Source: DASSUW01 sp963740605
Lineage (GTDB): Bacteria; Actinomycetota; Thermoleophilia; Solirubrobacterales; Solirubrobacteraceae
Assembly: GCA_963740605.1 (NCBI GenBank)
Contig: CAVUFC010000014.1
Coordinates: forward strand, 496,001 to 560,000
DNA length: 64,000 nt
Direction: 5' to 3'
Below are positions 42,789 to 51,601 of this stretch, one piece after another. Under the pieces are notes generated by a model, which saw nothing but the letters and a program-made list of their open reading frames with translations, had not been told where the DNA came from and did not search any database. The position numbers and the translations under genes were made by a program. Positions within the stretch are counted from its first letter, which is position 1; the number at the start of each line of letters is the position of its first letter.

Positions 42789-43532
42789 TCAGACCCCGAT
42801 AGCGGCACTCAGGGCGACCATCACCGCCGCGCCGCCGGCGGTGCCCGCCAGCGCCATGCGCCACGTGCGTGCGGTGAACGCCTGCGGCACGAGCTCGAAC
42901 ACGATCAATGCGAGCATCGCGCCGGCCGCGAACGCGAACGACAGTGGCAGGAGCGCCTTGACCTGCTCGACCAGGACGTAGGCCGCAACGGCGCCGACCG
43001 GTTGTGGCGCGCTGGTGGCCACCGCGGCCCAGAACTGCTGTGCGGACGTGAAGCCGGCCTCCTGCATCGGGATGGCCGACGCGGTGCCCTCGGGAATGTT
43101 CTGCAGAGCGATTGCGAGCAGGACGAACAGTCCGAGCCCGGCCTGTTGGGACGCGAACGCCGTCCCGATGGCGAACCCCTCGGGGAGGCTGTGGACGAAC
43201 AGCACGCCGAAGACGAGCACCGATCGGCGCACACCCGCGCCGCGCAGCGCGCCGACATGGACATCGCGGCCCGCGAGTGCCCGGCGGGAGCCGACGAGGA
43301 ACAGGACGCCGGCGAGCAGGCCGGCGCCCACGACCAGGTTGGAGCCCTCGTCGAGGGCTGGCGCGAGCAGCCCGACCACTGACGCGACCCCCATCACGCC
43401 GGCCGCGATCCCCCACAGCAGAGGGCGCAGGCCGCGCACGCGGGGCCCGAGCACGAAGACGGGCACGGCGCCGACGCCGGTCGCCAGCGCGGTGCCGCTG
43501 CCGGCGGCAGCGAGCACCACGAGCTCGTTCAT
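42789..43532 (-). CDS. ZIP-family metal transporter
   Basis: A 247-residue membrane protein with about eight hydrophobic segments. It carries the ZIP metal-site motifs HSLPEGFAIG and QNIPEGTASAIP. ZIP proteins move zinc, iron or manganese into the cytoplasm. The ATG overlaps the AdhE stop by 4 bp. AdhE has an iron-dependent alcohol dehydrogenase domain, so iron (or zinc) supply to it is a plausible reason for the pairing. Confidence 0.88.
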   Translation of the reverse strand: MNELVVLAAAGSGTALATGVGAVPVFVLGPRVRGLRPLLWGIAAGVMGVASVVGLLAPALDEGSNLVVGAGLLAGVLFLVGSRRALAGRDVHVGALRGAGVRRSVLVFGVLFVHSLPEGFAIGTAFASQQAGLGLFVLLAIALQNIPEGTASAIPMQEAGFTSAQQFWAAVATSAPQPVGAVAAYVLVEQVKALLPLSFAFAAGAMLALIVFELVPQAFTARTWRMALAGTAGGAAVMVALSAAIGV

Positions 43533-46135
43533 CTGATGAGTCCGGTGTAGCCCGCCTCCAGCAGGGCGACGAGCTCGGCGATCAGCGGCATCCGCGGGTT
43601 CGTGCGCAGGCTGGCGTCGGCGAACGCGGCGTCGGCCAGTTCAGGCAGCGCCGCGTCGAACGCGGCGCGCTCGATGCCCAGCTCGGCCAGGCTCGCCGGC
43701 ATGCCGACGGTGCCGAGCAGGTCGTCGACGCTCGCGAACAACCGGTCACGCCGCTCCGCCGCGGTGCGCCCTCCGAGCCCGTGGACCCAGGCCATCTGCG
43801 CGTATTTGTCCGGCGCCACGTAGGTCGTGTAGCCCGGGGCCGGCATGAACTTGCGCGGGAGCGCGGCGTTGTAGCGCAGCACGTGCGGGAGGAAGATCGC
43901 GTTGGCGCGGCCGTGCGCGATGCCGAAGCGCGCGCCGACGGCGTGCGCGAGCGCGTGGTTGACGCCGACGAACGCGTTCGAGAAGGCAAGGCCGGCCAGC
44001 GTGGCGGCATTGCTCATCGCGGTCCGCGCCGCAAGGTCGCTGCCGTCGGCGTACGCGCGCGGCAGCGCGTCGAGGATCAGGTGGAGCGCCTGCATGCAGA
44101 ACGCATCCGTATACGGCGACGCGAATATCGACACTCCGGCCTCGAGCGCGTGCGTGAGCGCGTCGACGCCCGTGTCGGCCGTCATGAACGGCGGCATCGT
44201 GAGCGTCAGGCTCGGCTCCACGATCGCCACGTCCGGCACGAGCGAGTAGTCGACGAGCGTGAGCTTGCGGGCGCCCGCGGTGAGGACCGCGGCCGGGGAC
44301 ACCTCAGAGCCGGTTCCCGCCGTCGTCGGCACGGCGGCGAGCCGCACGCTGTGGTCGATCTCCGGATAGTGCGCGACGCGCTTGCGGGCGTCCAGGAACG
44401 GCAGCGTCAGCTCGCCGAGCGTGAGGTCTGGGCTCTCGTAGAACAAGCGCATCGCCTTGGCGGCGTCCAACACGGAGCCACCGCCGACGGCCACGATGAG
44501 ATCGGGCCGCAGCTTCTCGAGGACCTCGACACCGCTCCGCACCTGCGCTTCCGTGGGTTCCGGCTCGATCTCGCTGAACACGCGAACGCCGCCGCCGAGA
44601 TGCGCCCGCACCTCGTCCGTCACGCCCCGCGCTTCGGTGTCGGCGTCGGTGACGACCAGCGCCTGGGTGTTGTGGAGGCTGCGCAGCTGCTCGAGCGAGC
44701 CTGGGTTGAAGTACGTGTCTGCAGGCACCCGGAACCACTGCGGCGGCGTCTGGCGGCGTGACACCGCCTTCACGTTGAGGAGGTTCCTGTAGTTGATGTT
44801 GTCGGTCGTCACGGAGCCGCCCCAGGTTCCGCAGCCGAGCGAGAACGTCGGGGTCATCGCGTTGTAGACGCCGCCGAGCGCGCCGACGGCGGTCGGGGCG
44901 TTGACGAGGACGCGTCCGGTACGGATCGCCTTCGCGAACGCGTCGATGACGGTCTCGTCGGTCGCATACACGGCTGACGTGTGGCCCATCCCACCGAGCT
45001 CGAGGACGGTCTCCGCGACCTGGAGCGCGTGCTCGACGGACGGCGAACGGACCAGCCCGAGGACGGGCATCAGCTTCTCGCGTACGAGCGGGTGGACCGC
45101 CAGCGCGTCGAGATCGGACGGAAGCGGGGCGAGCAGGACCTTGTCGTCGGCCCCAGTCTCGAACCCGGCGATCGCGCCGAGGGCGACGCACGACTGCCCG
45201 AGCACGCCCATCTGCGGGTGTCCGTCGTCGTCGAACGACACCGCGGCGAGCGCGTTCACCTCGTCGCCGGTGAGCAGCCGGGCGCCCATGCGCTGCATCT
45301 CTGCGAGACAGTCGTCCCAGACGGCGTCGTCGACGATGCATGTCTGCTCGGCCGGGCAGATGAGCGACGAGTCGAACGTCTTCGATATCAGCATGTCGAC
45401 GACCGCCATCGGCACGTCGGCGCTGCGATGGATGTACACGGGCGCGTTGCCCGCGCCGACGCTCAGGCACGGCTTGCCCGCCGCATTGGCGGCGGCGACC
45501 GCCTTCGGACCGCCGGTGGTCCAGATGAAGTCGACGCCCGGGTGGTGGAAGAGGTACTGGGAGACGTCGAGGGTCGGATCGGGGATCACTTGCAGCGCGT
45601 CGCGAGGGAGGCCGGCTCGCTCGCCCGCGGCCTGGAGGATCTCGACGGTCCGCACGGCGCTGCCTGCGGCCCGCGCCGAGGGCCGGAAGATGACGGCGTT
45701 GCGCGTCTTCGCCGCGACGATCGCCTTGAACAGGATCGTGGAAGTCGGGTTCGTGATCGGCGTCAGCGCGAGCACGACACCAACCGGCTCGGCGACGTAG
45801 CGGATGCCGCGCGCGGCGTCCTCGTCGATCACGCCGACCGAGGGCTTGTCTTTGAGGTAGTCGTAGAGGAACTCGGTCGCGATGTAGTTCTTGACGACCT
45901 TGTCCTCGAACACGCCGAAGCCGACCTCGTCCATCGCCAGGCGTGCCAGCTCGACGGCGTGCTCGAGCCCGGCGACGACCAGCGCCCAGACGATGCGGTC
46001 GACGGTCGCCTGGTCGTCGATGGCGCGAAAGGTGTCCGCCGCGGCGCGCGAGCGCGCGACGAAACCGTCGAGCCTCGAGCGCTGTTCGTCGTCGAGGTCG
46101 GCGGTCAGGCGTGGCTCGCGGGCCGTGGCGGCCAT
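43529..46135 (-). CDS. adhE: Bifunctional aldehyde/alcohol dehydrogenase AdhE
   Basis: An 868-residue protein, the normal AdhE length. The N-terminal half is a CoA-acylating aldehyde dehydrogenase (LTPITNPTSTILFKA; catalytic Cys in SSLICPAEQTC). The C-terminal half is an iron-dependent alcohol dehydrogenase (GGGSVLDAAKAMRLF; metal His residues in GVNHALAHAVGARFGIAHG). It reduces acetyl-CoA to ethanol with two NADH, a fermentative electron sink. The ATG at 46135 lies 2 nt after the stop of the H1-like gene. The upstream in-frame extension is a shadow of that gene. Confidence 0.94.
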   Translation of the reverse strand: MAATAREPRLTADLDDEQRSRLDGFVARSRAAADTFRAIDDQATVDRIVWALVVAGLEHAVELARLAMDEVGFGVFEDKVVKNYIATEFLYDYLKDKPSVGVIDEDAARGIRYVAEPVGVVLALTPITNPTSTILFKAIVAAKTRNAVIFRPSARAAGSAVRTVEILQAAGERAGLPRDALQVIPDPTLDVSQYLFHHPGVDFIWTTGGPKAVAAANAAGKPCLSVGAGNAPVYIHRSADVPMAVVDMLISKTFDSSLICPAEQTCIVDDAVWDDCLAEMQRMGARLLTGDEVNALAAVSFDDDGHPQMGVLGQSCVALGAIAGFETGADDKVLLAPLPSDLDALAVHPLVREKLMPVLGLVRSPSVEHALQVAETVLELGGMGHTSAVYATDETVIDAFAKAIRTGRVLVNAPTAVGALGGVYNAMTPTFSLGCGTWGGSVTTDNINYRNLLNVKAVSRRQTPPQWFRVPADTYFNPGSLEQLRSLHNTQALVVTDADTEARGVTDEVRAHLGGGVRVFSEIEPEPTEAQVRSGVEVLEKLRPDLIVAVGGGSVLDAAKAMRLFYESPDLTLGELTLPFLDARKRVAHYPEIDHSVRLAAVPTTAGTGSEVSPAAVLTAGARKLTLVDYSLVPDVAIVEPSLTLTMPPFMTADTGVDALTHALEAGVSIFASPYTDAFCMQALHLILDALPRAYADGSDLAARTAMSNAATLAGLAFSNAFVGVNHALAHAVGARFGIAHGRANAIFLPHVLRYNAALPRKFMPAPGYTTYVAPDKYAQMAWVHGLGGRTAAERRDRLFASVDDLLGTVGMPASLAELGIERAAFDAALPELADAAFADASLRTNPRMPLIAELVALLEAGYTGLIR

Positions 46136-46137
46136 GA

Positions 46138-46365
46138 TCAGTGGCCGTGGGCGGCGCGTGACTTCAGCTCCGCCCGGACGTCGCCGATCGTCCCGCGGAC
46201 TCGCTCGACGATCGTGTCGATCTGCCCGCGTGCGTCCTTCTGGGCATGCTCCCGTGCCTTGTTGAGATTCTCGAGCGCAAGCTCGAGGTAGTCGAGCGTG
46301 CCCTTCTCGGCCTTCCTTGTCGGCGGCTTCTTCGTGGCCGGCGGCTTCTTCGTGGCGGTCGCCAT
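46138..46365 (-). CDS. Small histone-H1-like basic protein
   Basis: A 75-residue protein. The first 22 residues are a Lys/Pro/Ala/Thr-rich tail with the repeat TKKPPATKKPPTRK, like bacterial histone-H1-type and HupB tails. Residues 23-75 form one amphipathic, probably coiled, helix (LDYLELALENLNKAREHAQKD). It could be a nucleoid-associated or nucleic-acid-binding protein. AGGAGG precedes the ATG. It is the first gene of the operon with adhE and the ZIP transporter, under a regulon promoter. Confidence 0.75.
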   Translation of the reverse strand: MATATKKPPATKKPPTRKAEKGTLDYLELALENLNKAREHAQKDARGQIDTIVERVRGTIGDVRAELKSRAAHGH

Positions 46366-46394
46366 ATCGGACCTCCTCTTCGGGGTTGGAGACC

Positions 46395-46428
46395 AGTGTC
46401 GGTCCGTACCCGCGCCGCGACATCCGTG
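46395..46428 (-). promoter_or_regulatory. Regulon promoter of the H1-like/adhE/ZIP operon
   Basis: Minus strand: CACGGATG begins at 46428, 28 bp above -10 GACACT (46400-46395). A TACGGA at 46408 lies between them. The position 51 bp upstream is degenerate. The message has a leader of roughly 20 nt with a ribosome site. Confidence 0.55.
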
Positions 46429-46433
46429 CGACG

Positions 46434-46491
46434 TACGGAGCCGCTAGTCGCAACTTCGGCGGATGTCGCGATCGAGCGCGTGACTTAGCCT
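46434..46491 (+). promoter_or_regulatory. Regulon promoter of the ArsA-like/WS-DGAT operon
   Basis: TACGGA at 46434, GGCGGATG at 46458 and -10 TAGCCT at 46486-46491; spacings 52 and 28. The ATG follows after 6 nt. Confidence 0.65.
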
Positions 46492-46497
46492 CGCTCC

Positions 46498-47364
46498 ATG
46501 GCCGTCGCCGACGTCCCACGAATTGAGCGCGCCGCGGCACCCCGGGTGCTCGGGCACTCGCTCGTGTACGTCTCGGGAAAGGGCGGGTCCGGCAAGACGA
46601 CGGTGAGCGCGTGCCTCCAGATCGCTGCCGAACACCTTGGGCGACAGGCCGTCGTGTGCGAGGTGGGCGGAGCGCACCTCATCCCGGGGTCGGTCTCGAT
46701 CGAGCCGCACGCCGCCTTGACCGAGTGGATCCGATCGCAGCCGGGCGGTGCGCTCGCTGCCCCGGTCCTCGGCCGCTCGCGCGCGTTCGGCGATTTCGTG
46801 GCGGCGGCGCCGGGCGCCAAGGAGCTGGTCACCGTCGGCAAGTTCGTCGACCTCGCACGGTCGCAGGGCAATGACACCGTGATCGTCGACGCCCCCTCGA
46901 TCGGGCACGCCCTCGGACTCGTGTCGGCGGCGCATACCGCCGGCGAGATCGCCTCGCACGGCCCGATCGGCACGCAGGCGCGCGACTTGCACGACTACCT
47001 GGCCGACCCCGAGCTCACCGCCTTCGTCGGCGTATCGCTCCCTGAAGAGATGTCGTTGCACGAGCTGCTCGAGCTGGACGCCGGGCTGCACCGCGCCGTC
47101 GGCAGGGGCTTGGACCTGATCGTCGTCAACGCGGTCTTCCCTGATCGCCTCACCGCCGCCGAGGCGGAGGAGCTGCGGCCGCTCGCGGGGTCGGCACCGA
47201 TCCAAGCCGCGCTCGACGAGCACCAGCAGGCGGAGCTGCACGCGCAGCGGACGGAGTGGCTGCGTGAGCGGGTCTCGGCACCGGTCGTGACCCTGCCGTT
47301 CGTGTTCACCACAGAGATCGGCCGACGCGAGCTCGAGCGGCTCGCAGAAAGGCTCACGCCATGA
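46498..47364 (+). CDS. ArsA/GET3-like P-loop ATPase
   Basis: A 288-residue ATPase. SGKGGSGKTTVSACL is the deviant Walker A of the ArsA/MinD class, and VIVDAPSIGHALGL is the switch II region. The family includes ArsA, GET3 and many actinobacterial paralogues of unknown role. No arsenic genes are nearby. The stop overlaps the WS/DGAT start by 4 bp, so the two products probably act together, perhaps in handling a lipid-synthesis or membrane protein. The ATG is confirmed by the -10 6 nt upstream. Confidence 0.85.
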   Translation: MAVADVPRIERAAAPRVLGHSLVYVSGKGGSGKTTVSACLQIAAEHLGRQAVVCEVGGAHLIPGSVSIEPHAALTEWIRSQPGGALAAPVLGRSRAFGDFVAAAPGAKELVTVGKFVDLARSQGNDTVIVDAPSIGHALGLVSAAHTAGEIASHGPIGTQARDLHDYLADPELTAFVGVSLPEEMSLHELLELDAGLHRAVGRGLDLIVVNAVFPDRLTAAEAEELRPLAGSAPIQAALDEHQQAELHAQRTEWLRERVSAPVVTLPFVFTTEIGRRELERLAERLTP

Positions 47365-48665
47365 GCACCTCACACACGATGTCGAGGGCCGACGCGGCCT
47401 GGTTGCACATGGACCGCCCCACCAACCTCATGGTGATCAACAGCGTCATGTGGTTCGACGAGCCGGTCGACTGGGACGCGTACACGGCGGTCATCCGCGA
47501 CCGGCTCGTGGCGCCGTTCGACCGCTTCCGCCAGCGTCCCGTCGACGGGCCGACCGGCCCGCACTGGGAAGACGTCGATCTCGATCTCGAGCTGCACGTC
47601 CACCACGTCGCGCTGCCCGCCCCGGGCGACCGGCGCGCGCTCGAGTCGTTCGTCTCGGATCGGGCCGCGATGCCGCTCGACTGGTCGCGCCCGTTGTGGG
47701 AGGTGTACCTGATCGACGGCTTCGGGAGCGGCGCAGCGGTGCTCACCCGGATGCACCACTGCATCGCCGACGGCATCGCGCTCGCACGGGTGATGATGAC
47801 GCTGACGGACGGCGGCCCGGAGCCCGAGACCAGCTTCGGCGAGGCGGAGGACGGCGGTGGCCTGCCGCTCGTGGGCACCGCGATCGGGATGACCAAGCTC
47901 GTGGCTTCTGCGGTGCAGCACCCACGCCATGCGGTCGCCACGGCGATCGAGGATGCCCGCTCGGTCGCGAAGCTCACGCTCCCGGGATCCGACCCTCAGT
48001 CAGCGATCAAGGGCGAGCAGCGGCAGGCCCACCACGTCGCCTGGTGCGATCCGATCGACCTCCGGCGCGTCAAGCGCGCCGCCCGCGCACTCGACGCCAC
48101 GGTCAACGACATCCTCGTGAGCGCCGTCGCCGGCGCCGTGTCCGAGCGGCTCAATGGCTCGGCGACCGAGGTCCACGCCATGGTGCCGTTCAACCTGCGT
48201 CCGCTCGACGAGCCGCTCCCCCGGGAGCTCGGCAACCGCTTCGGCCTCGTCCTGCTGGAGCTGCCGGTCGGGATCGAGGACCCGCTCGAGCGGACGGCCG
48301 AGGTCAAGCGGCGCATGGACGCCATCAAGCACGGCCACGAAGGCGCGATCTCGTACGGGATCCTCGAGCTGATGGGCCACACGCCCGCCGCCGTCGAGTC
48401 CCGCCTGATCGACTACTTCTCCGCCAAGGGCTCGATGGTGCTCACGAACGTCCCCGGCCCACGCACGCGGCTGTCGGTCGCGGGAACTGAGATGGCCGGC
48501 GTGCTCGTGTGGGCGCCGTGCTCGGGGAGCATCGGCATGAGCGTGAGCATCTTCAGCTACGCCGGGAAGGTCACGGTCGGGTTCCTCACCGACGCCGGCC
48601 TGGTCCCCGATCCGCAGTCGCTCGCGGACGCCACGCGCGCCCAGGTACTCGCGCTCGCCCGCTGA
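47361..48665 (+). CDS. WS/DGAT-type wax ester/triacylglycerol acyltransferase
   Basis: A 434-residue acyltransferase. MSRADAAWLHMDRPTNLM is the family N-terminus, MHHCIADGIALAR carries the catalytic HHxxxDG motif, and NVPGPRTRLSVAG and SYAGKVTVGFLTDAGLVPD follow in the C-terminal domain. It esterifies acyl-CoA to diacylglycerol or fatty alcohol, storing carbon as neutral lipid. Mycobacterial tgs1, the main hypoxia triacylglycerol synthase, is in the same family and is DosR-controlled. It is translationally coupled to the ArsA-like ATPase. Confidence 0.92.
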   Translation: MSTSHTMSRADAAWLHMDRPTNLMVINSVMWFDEPVDWDAYTAVIRDRLVAPFDRFRQRPVDGPTGPHWEDVDLDLELHVHHVALPAPGDRRALESFVSDRAAMPLDWSRPLWEVYLIDGFGSGAAVLTRMHHCIADGIALARVMMTLTDGGPEPETSFGEAEDGGGLPLVGTAIGMTKLVASAVQHPRHAVATAIEDARSVAKLTLPGSDPQSAIKGEQRQAHHVAWCDPIDLRRVKRAARALDATVNDILVSAVAGAVSERLNGSATEVHAMVPFNLRPLDEPLPRELGNRFGLVLLELPVGIEDPLERTAEVKRRMDAIKHGHEGAISYGILELMGHTPAAVESRLIDYFSAKGSMVLTNVPGPRTRLSVAGTEMAGVLVWAPCSGSIGMSVSIFSYAGKVTVGFLTDAGLVPDPQSLADATRAQVLALAR

Positions 48666-48677
48666 ACCTCGGCGAAC

Positions 48678-48733
48678 TACGGATCGGATGCGGTGGCTGC
48701 CCCGATGGCGGCGGATGGCGTAGGACGTACGTT
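48678..48733 (+). promoter_or_regulatory. Regulon promoter of the double usp operon
   Basis: TACGGA at 48678, CCCCGATG at 48700 and -10 TACGTT at 48728-48733; spacings 50 and 28. The message has a leader of about 25 nt with a GGAG ribosome site. Confidence 0.55.
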
Positions 48734-48762
48734 CGACGCAGTTCAACCACGGAGCCAGCGAC

Positions 48763-49275
48763 ATGAACGCACCCACCACACCCCGCCCCTGCGTAGTGGT
48801 CGGCTTCGACGGCTCGCCGGCCTCGCACGTTGCGCTGTCGCGCGCCATCCAGATGGTCGGGCAGCACGGAAAGCTCTTCCTCGTTCACGCGTGGGATCTC
48901 CCCGAAGCATGGCGCGGCCGCGGCACGTATCAGCCCTACGTCAACCGGACGCTGACGACCGCCGAGAGCGTCGTTGACGAGGCCGTGAAGGGCCATCCGG
49001 GCCTGGCCGACATCGACTGGGAGAGCGAGCTCATCGGCGGCCCGCCCGCGCAGGCGATCGCCGACGTCGCCACGGCCCGCCACGCCGACGCGATCGTCCT
49101 GGGGACCCGCGGCTTCGGCCGTGTGCGGGCGCTGCTCGGCAGCGTCGCTCACGAGGTCATCCATCTCGCCGCGTGCCCGGTCACCGTGATCCCCGAGCGC
49201 ATGGTCGAGCCGCGCCTCACGACTCCCGAGCGCGAGACGGCGACATCGGTTCCCCCCTACGCCGCCCTGCTATGA
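48763..49275 (+). CDS. Single-domain universal stress protein
   Basis: A 170-residue USP: PCVVVGFDGSPASHVALSRA at the N-terminus, HAWDLPEAW, and GTRGFGRVRALLGSVAHEV then CPVTVIPE, an ATP-binding signature. A C-terminal tail of about 20 residues extends beyond the fold. GGAG precedes the ATG. The stop overlaps the next usp by 4 bp. Confidence 0.9.
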   Translation: MNAPTTPRPCVVVGFDGSPASHVALSRAIQMVGQHGKLFLVHAWDLPEAWRGRGTYQPYVNRTLTTAESVVDEAVKGHPGLADIDWESELIGGPPAQAIADVATARHADAIVLGTRGFGRVRALLGSVAHEVIHLAACPVTVIPERMVEPRLTTPERETATSVPPYAALL

Positions 49276-50180
49276 CCGGTCACCCGAAGATCGTCGTCGG
49301 CATCGACGGCACGCCGCGCGGCGAGGACGCCGTCGCCTTCGCAACCGTCCTCGCCCGCATGGTCGGGAGCGGGCTGCTGCTTGCCTACATCTACGGGCCG
49401 GACGAGACGCTCGCCGACGCGCACGCGCTGCTCGGCCCGCGATGCGATGCGATGACGGACGTGACCTCAGAGGTCACGGCGTACTCCGACGTCTCGCCGG
49501 CGCGCGGACTCGCGCGCGCCGCCGCGGCCCGCCATGCCGACATCGTGGTCGTCGGATCGAGCCATCGCGCCGGGATCGGGCTCATGCTGCCCGGGAGCAC
49601 AGGCGAGCGACTCCTTCACGAAACGTCTCGCGCGGTCGCAATCGTCCCGCGCTTCTGGCGACCGCGCCAGGCCGGCCCGCTGGTCCGGGTCGGGTGCGGC
49701 TACGACGGGTCGCCGCGATCCGAGGCGGCGCTCGCGACGGCGGCTGGGCTCACGCGGATCGCCGGCGCCGAGCTGTACGTGGTCCACGCGTTCTGGTCGT
49801 CATCGCTCGCGGGGCCCGTCGGCATCGCGATCCTCGCCGACCTCGAGGCGCGCGCCCGGGCCGAGACTGCGGACGCCGTCCACGCGCTGGCTGCGGATAT
49901 CCCCGCCCATGCGACGGCGCTCGTCGACGCTCCGGCGCATGCCCTTGTCACGAGCTCGCACGAACTCGATCTGCTCGTGCTCGGTTCGCGCGGCAAGGGC
50001 CCGCTCAACGCGGCCGTCACGGGGAGCGTGTCAACCCATGTCATCCGCGAGGCGGCCTGCCCCGTCCTCGTCGTGACCCACGACGCCCCGCCCGTCGTCG
50101 TCGGCGTCGAGCACCCGGGCGAAGAGATCCACGTACTGGCCGAGATGCCGGGCACCCAGGAACAGGTCACGGACGCGTAG
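49272..50180 (+). CDS. Tandem-domain universal stress protein
   Basis: A 302-residue protein with two USP folds: KIVVGIDGTPRGEDAVAFA with GSSHRAGIGLMLPGSTGERLL in the first domain, and RVGCGYDGSPRSEAALATA with GSRGKGPLNAAVTGSVSTHV in the second. It starts by ATGA overlap with the preceding usp. About the last 45 residues run past the second fold and lie antisense to the 3' end of the convergent glycosyltransferase gene (150-bp overlap), so the true C-terminus of one of the pair may be dispensable. Confidence 0.85.
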   Translation: MTGHPKIVVGIDGTPRGEDAVAFATVLARMVGSGLLLAYIYGPDETLADAHALLGPRCDAMTDVTSEVTAYSDVSPARGLARAAAARHADIVVVGSSHRAGIGLMLPGSTGERLLHETSRAVAIVPRFWRPRQAGPLVRVGCGYDGSPRSEAALATAAGLTRIAGAELYVVHAFWSSSLAGPVGIAILADLEARARAETADAVHALAADIPAHATALVDAPAHALVTSSHELDLLVLGSRGKGPLNAAVTGSVSTHVIREAACPVLVVTHDAPPVVVGVEHPGEEIHVLAEMPGTQEQVTDA

Positions 50181-51521
50181 CTGCGCGGCCTGGCCGATCC
50201 GTTCGGCGCCGTGCGGGTCGTCGAGGAGCGTGCTCACGCGATCGCCGAACGCGGCGAGATCCTCGGGGTCGACCAGGTAGCCGGTCGTGCCGTCCTCGAT
50301 CTGATCCTGGATCCCGCCAACGGCGGACGCGACCACCGGGCGACCTTTCCACATCGCCTCGGCGACGGTCAGCCCGAAACCCTCGGCGAGGCTCTTCTGG
50401 ACGACGACGTCGGCGCGGCGCTGCAGCGCGTTGACCATCACCGCGTTCTCGTCCGCGTCCACCATCGGCAGCAGCGCGAGATGCACGCGACGCCGGTCCG
50501 CCGCCTTGAGCTCCCGCCACGCCGTCTCGGTCTCCGCGAGCACCTCGGCTCCCTCCGGGTCGTCGGCGACCGCCGTCACGTCCGGCCCCACGAGCATGAG
50601 GTGCGGCTCGTCCCCATCCGGCACGTGCTCGACGAACCCGGTGAGCACGCCGACCGGGTCCTTCAGCCGGTCCCATCGCGACACCTGGGCCACGAGCGGT
50701 ACGTCCAGGCGAAGCTGCTCCTCCTCGATCAGCCGGGCCGGATGCTCGACCGTGCCGGTGCTGCTATCCAGCCGCTCGAACACCGCCCGCGCAGGATGGT
50801 GGTGGTCGGCGGCGAGGCCCGCCGCGCGCAGGATCGCCGTCACGCCCGTGAACGAGAGTGACTGGTTCTTCGGCGAGAACGCATCGATCGACGGCGGGAT
50901 GAGGACGATCTTGCCGCGATCGAGCCCTTCCCACGCATACGTCTCGCGCGAGAAGACGTACGCGAGGGCCGGCTCCACGTAGGGAATCAGGAAGCGCCAC
51001 GCCTCACGCGCCTGATCGTTGGGAAGGTCGAGCCCGACGTGCGCGCGCCAGATGACCGGAACGCCGGCCTCGACGAGCGCCGGCACGATGCCGGCCGTCT
51101 GCGGGTCGTGCAGGAGCACGAGGTCGCTGGGCTGCACCCGCTCGAGCAGATGCTCGGCGTTCGCGGAGCAGCACCGCTCATACGACGCCCGCTCCGACTC
51201 ACCGAGCGGGCCACCGTCGCCGGCGTGGCCGTGCAGGCGGTTGTGGATGCGCTTGGTCGTGCGGAAGAACTCCGCGTCGCCCTCGATGACGGCCCAGCGC
51301 GCATCGATCCCGGCGCCGCGGGCGTAGCCGATGAGGGAGCGAAGCATTTCCGCCACACCGCCTCCTCGCGCCGTCGAGTTGACCGACCACACCTTGCGCG
51401 ACGCGAGCAGTGCACGCCCGCGGCTGATCGTCTGCTCGAACGCGGCGAGGCCTTCGGCCGACAAGACGTCGTTGAGCCGTTCCGGCGGGAGACTCGTCAC
51501 CGGCTCTTCGTGGAGCGCCAT
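50031..51521 (-). CDS. GT4 glycosyltransferase of the trehalose synthase TreT type
   Basis: A 496-residue GT-B glycosyltransferase. WSVNSTARGGGVAEMLRSLI is the N-terminal donor loop, HDPQTAGIVPAL follows, and EGFGLTVAEAMWKGRPVVAS carries the GT4 catalytic Glu pattern. The overall layout matches TreT, which joins NDP-glucose and glucose into trehalose, or a related phosphorylase. Trehalose would suit desiccation or dormancy. The start at 51521 has a -10-like TACGGT 6 nt upstream; an in-frame ATG at 51590 is an alternative. The last 25 or so residues overlap usp antisense. Confidence 0.82.
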   Translation of the reverse strand: MALHEEPVTSLPPERLNDVLSAEGLAAFEQTISRGRALLASRKVWSVNSTARGGGVAEMLRSLIGYARGAGIDARWAVIEGDAEFFRTTKRIHNRLHGHAGDGGPLGESERASYERCCSANAEHLLERVQPSDLVLLHDPQTAGIVPALVEAGVPVIWRAHVGLDLPNDQAREAWRFLIPYVEPALAYVFSRETYAWEGLDRGKIVLIPPSIDAFSPKNQSLSFTGVTAILRAAGLAADHHHPARAVFERLDSSTGTVEHPARLIEEEQLRLDVPLVAQVSRWDRLKDPVGVLTGFVEHVPDGDEPHLMLVGPDVTAVADDPEGAEVLAETETAWRELKAADRRRVHLALLPMVDADENAVMVNALQRRADVVVQKSLAEGFGLTVAEAMWKGRPVVASAVGGIQDQIEDGTTGYLVDPEDLAAFGDRVSTLLDDPHGAERIGQAAQLRVRDLFLGARHLGQYVDLFARVLDADDDGRGVVGHDEDGAGRLADDMG

Positions 51522-51527
51522 GCCCGA

Positions 51528-51533
51528 ACCGTA
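51528..51533 (-). promoter_or_regulatory. -10 element of the TreT-like gene
   Basis: Minus-strand TACGGT ends 6 nt before the ATG at 51521, the leaderless layout. No convincing boxes lie at 28 and 51 bp upstream, so regulon membership is not supported. Confidence 0.35.
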
Positions 51534-51601
51534 CTTTGCCACGAAGGTTCGCGGGGAATCACTCGTGACGCAGGCGCCGTGGCCCGGCAACGTGGAGCTC
51601 G

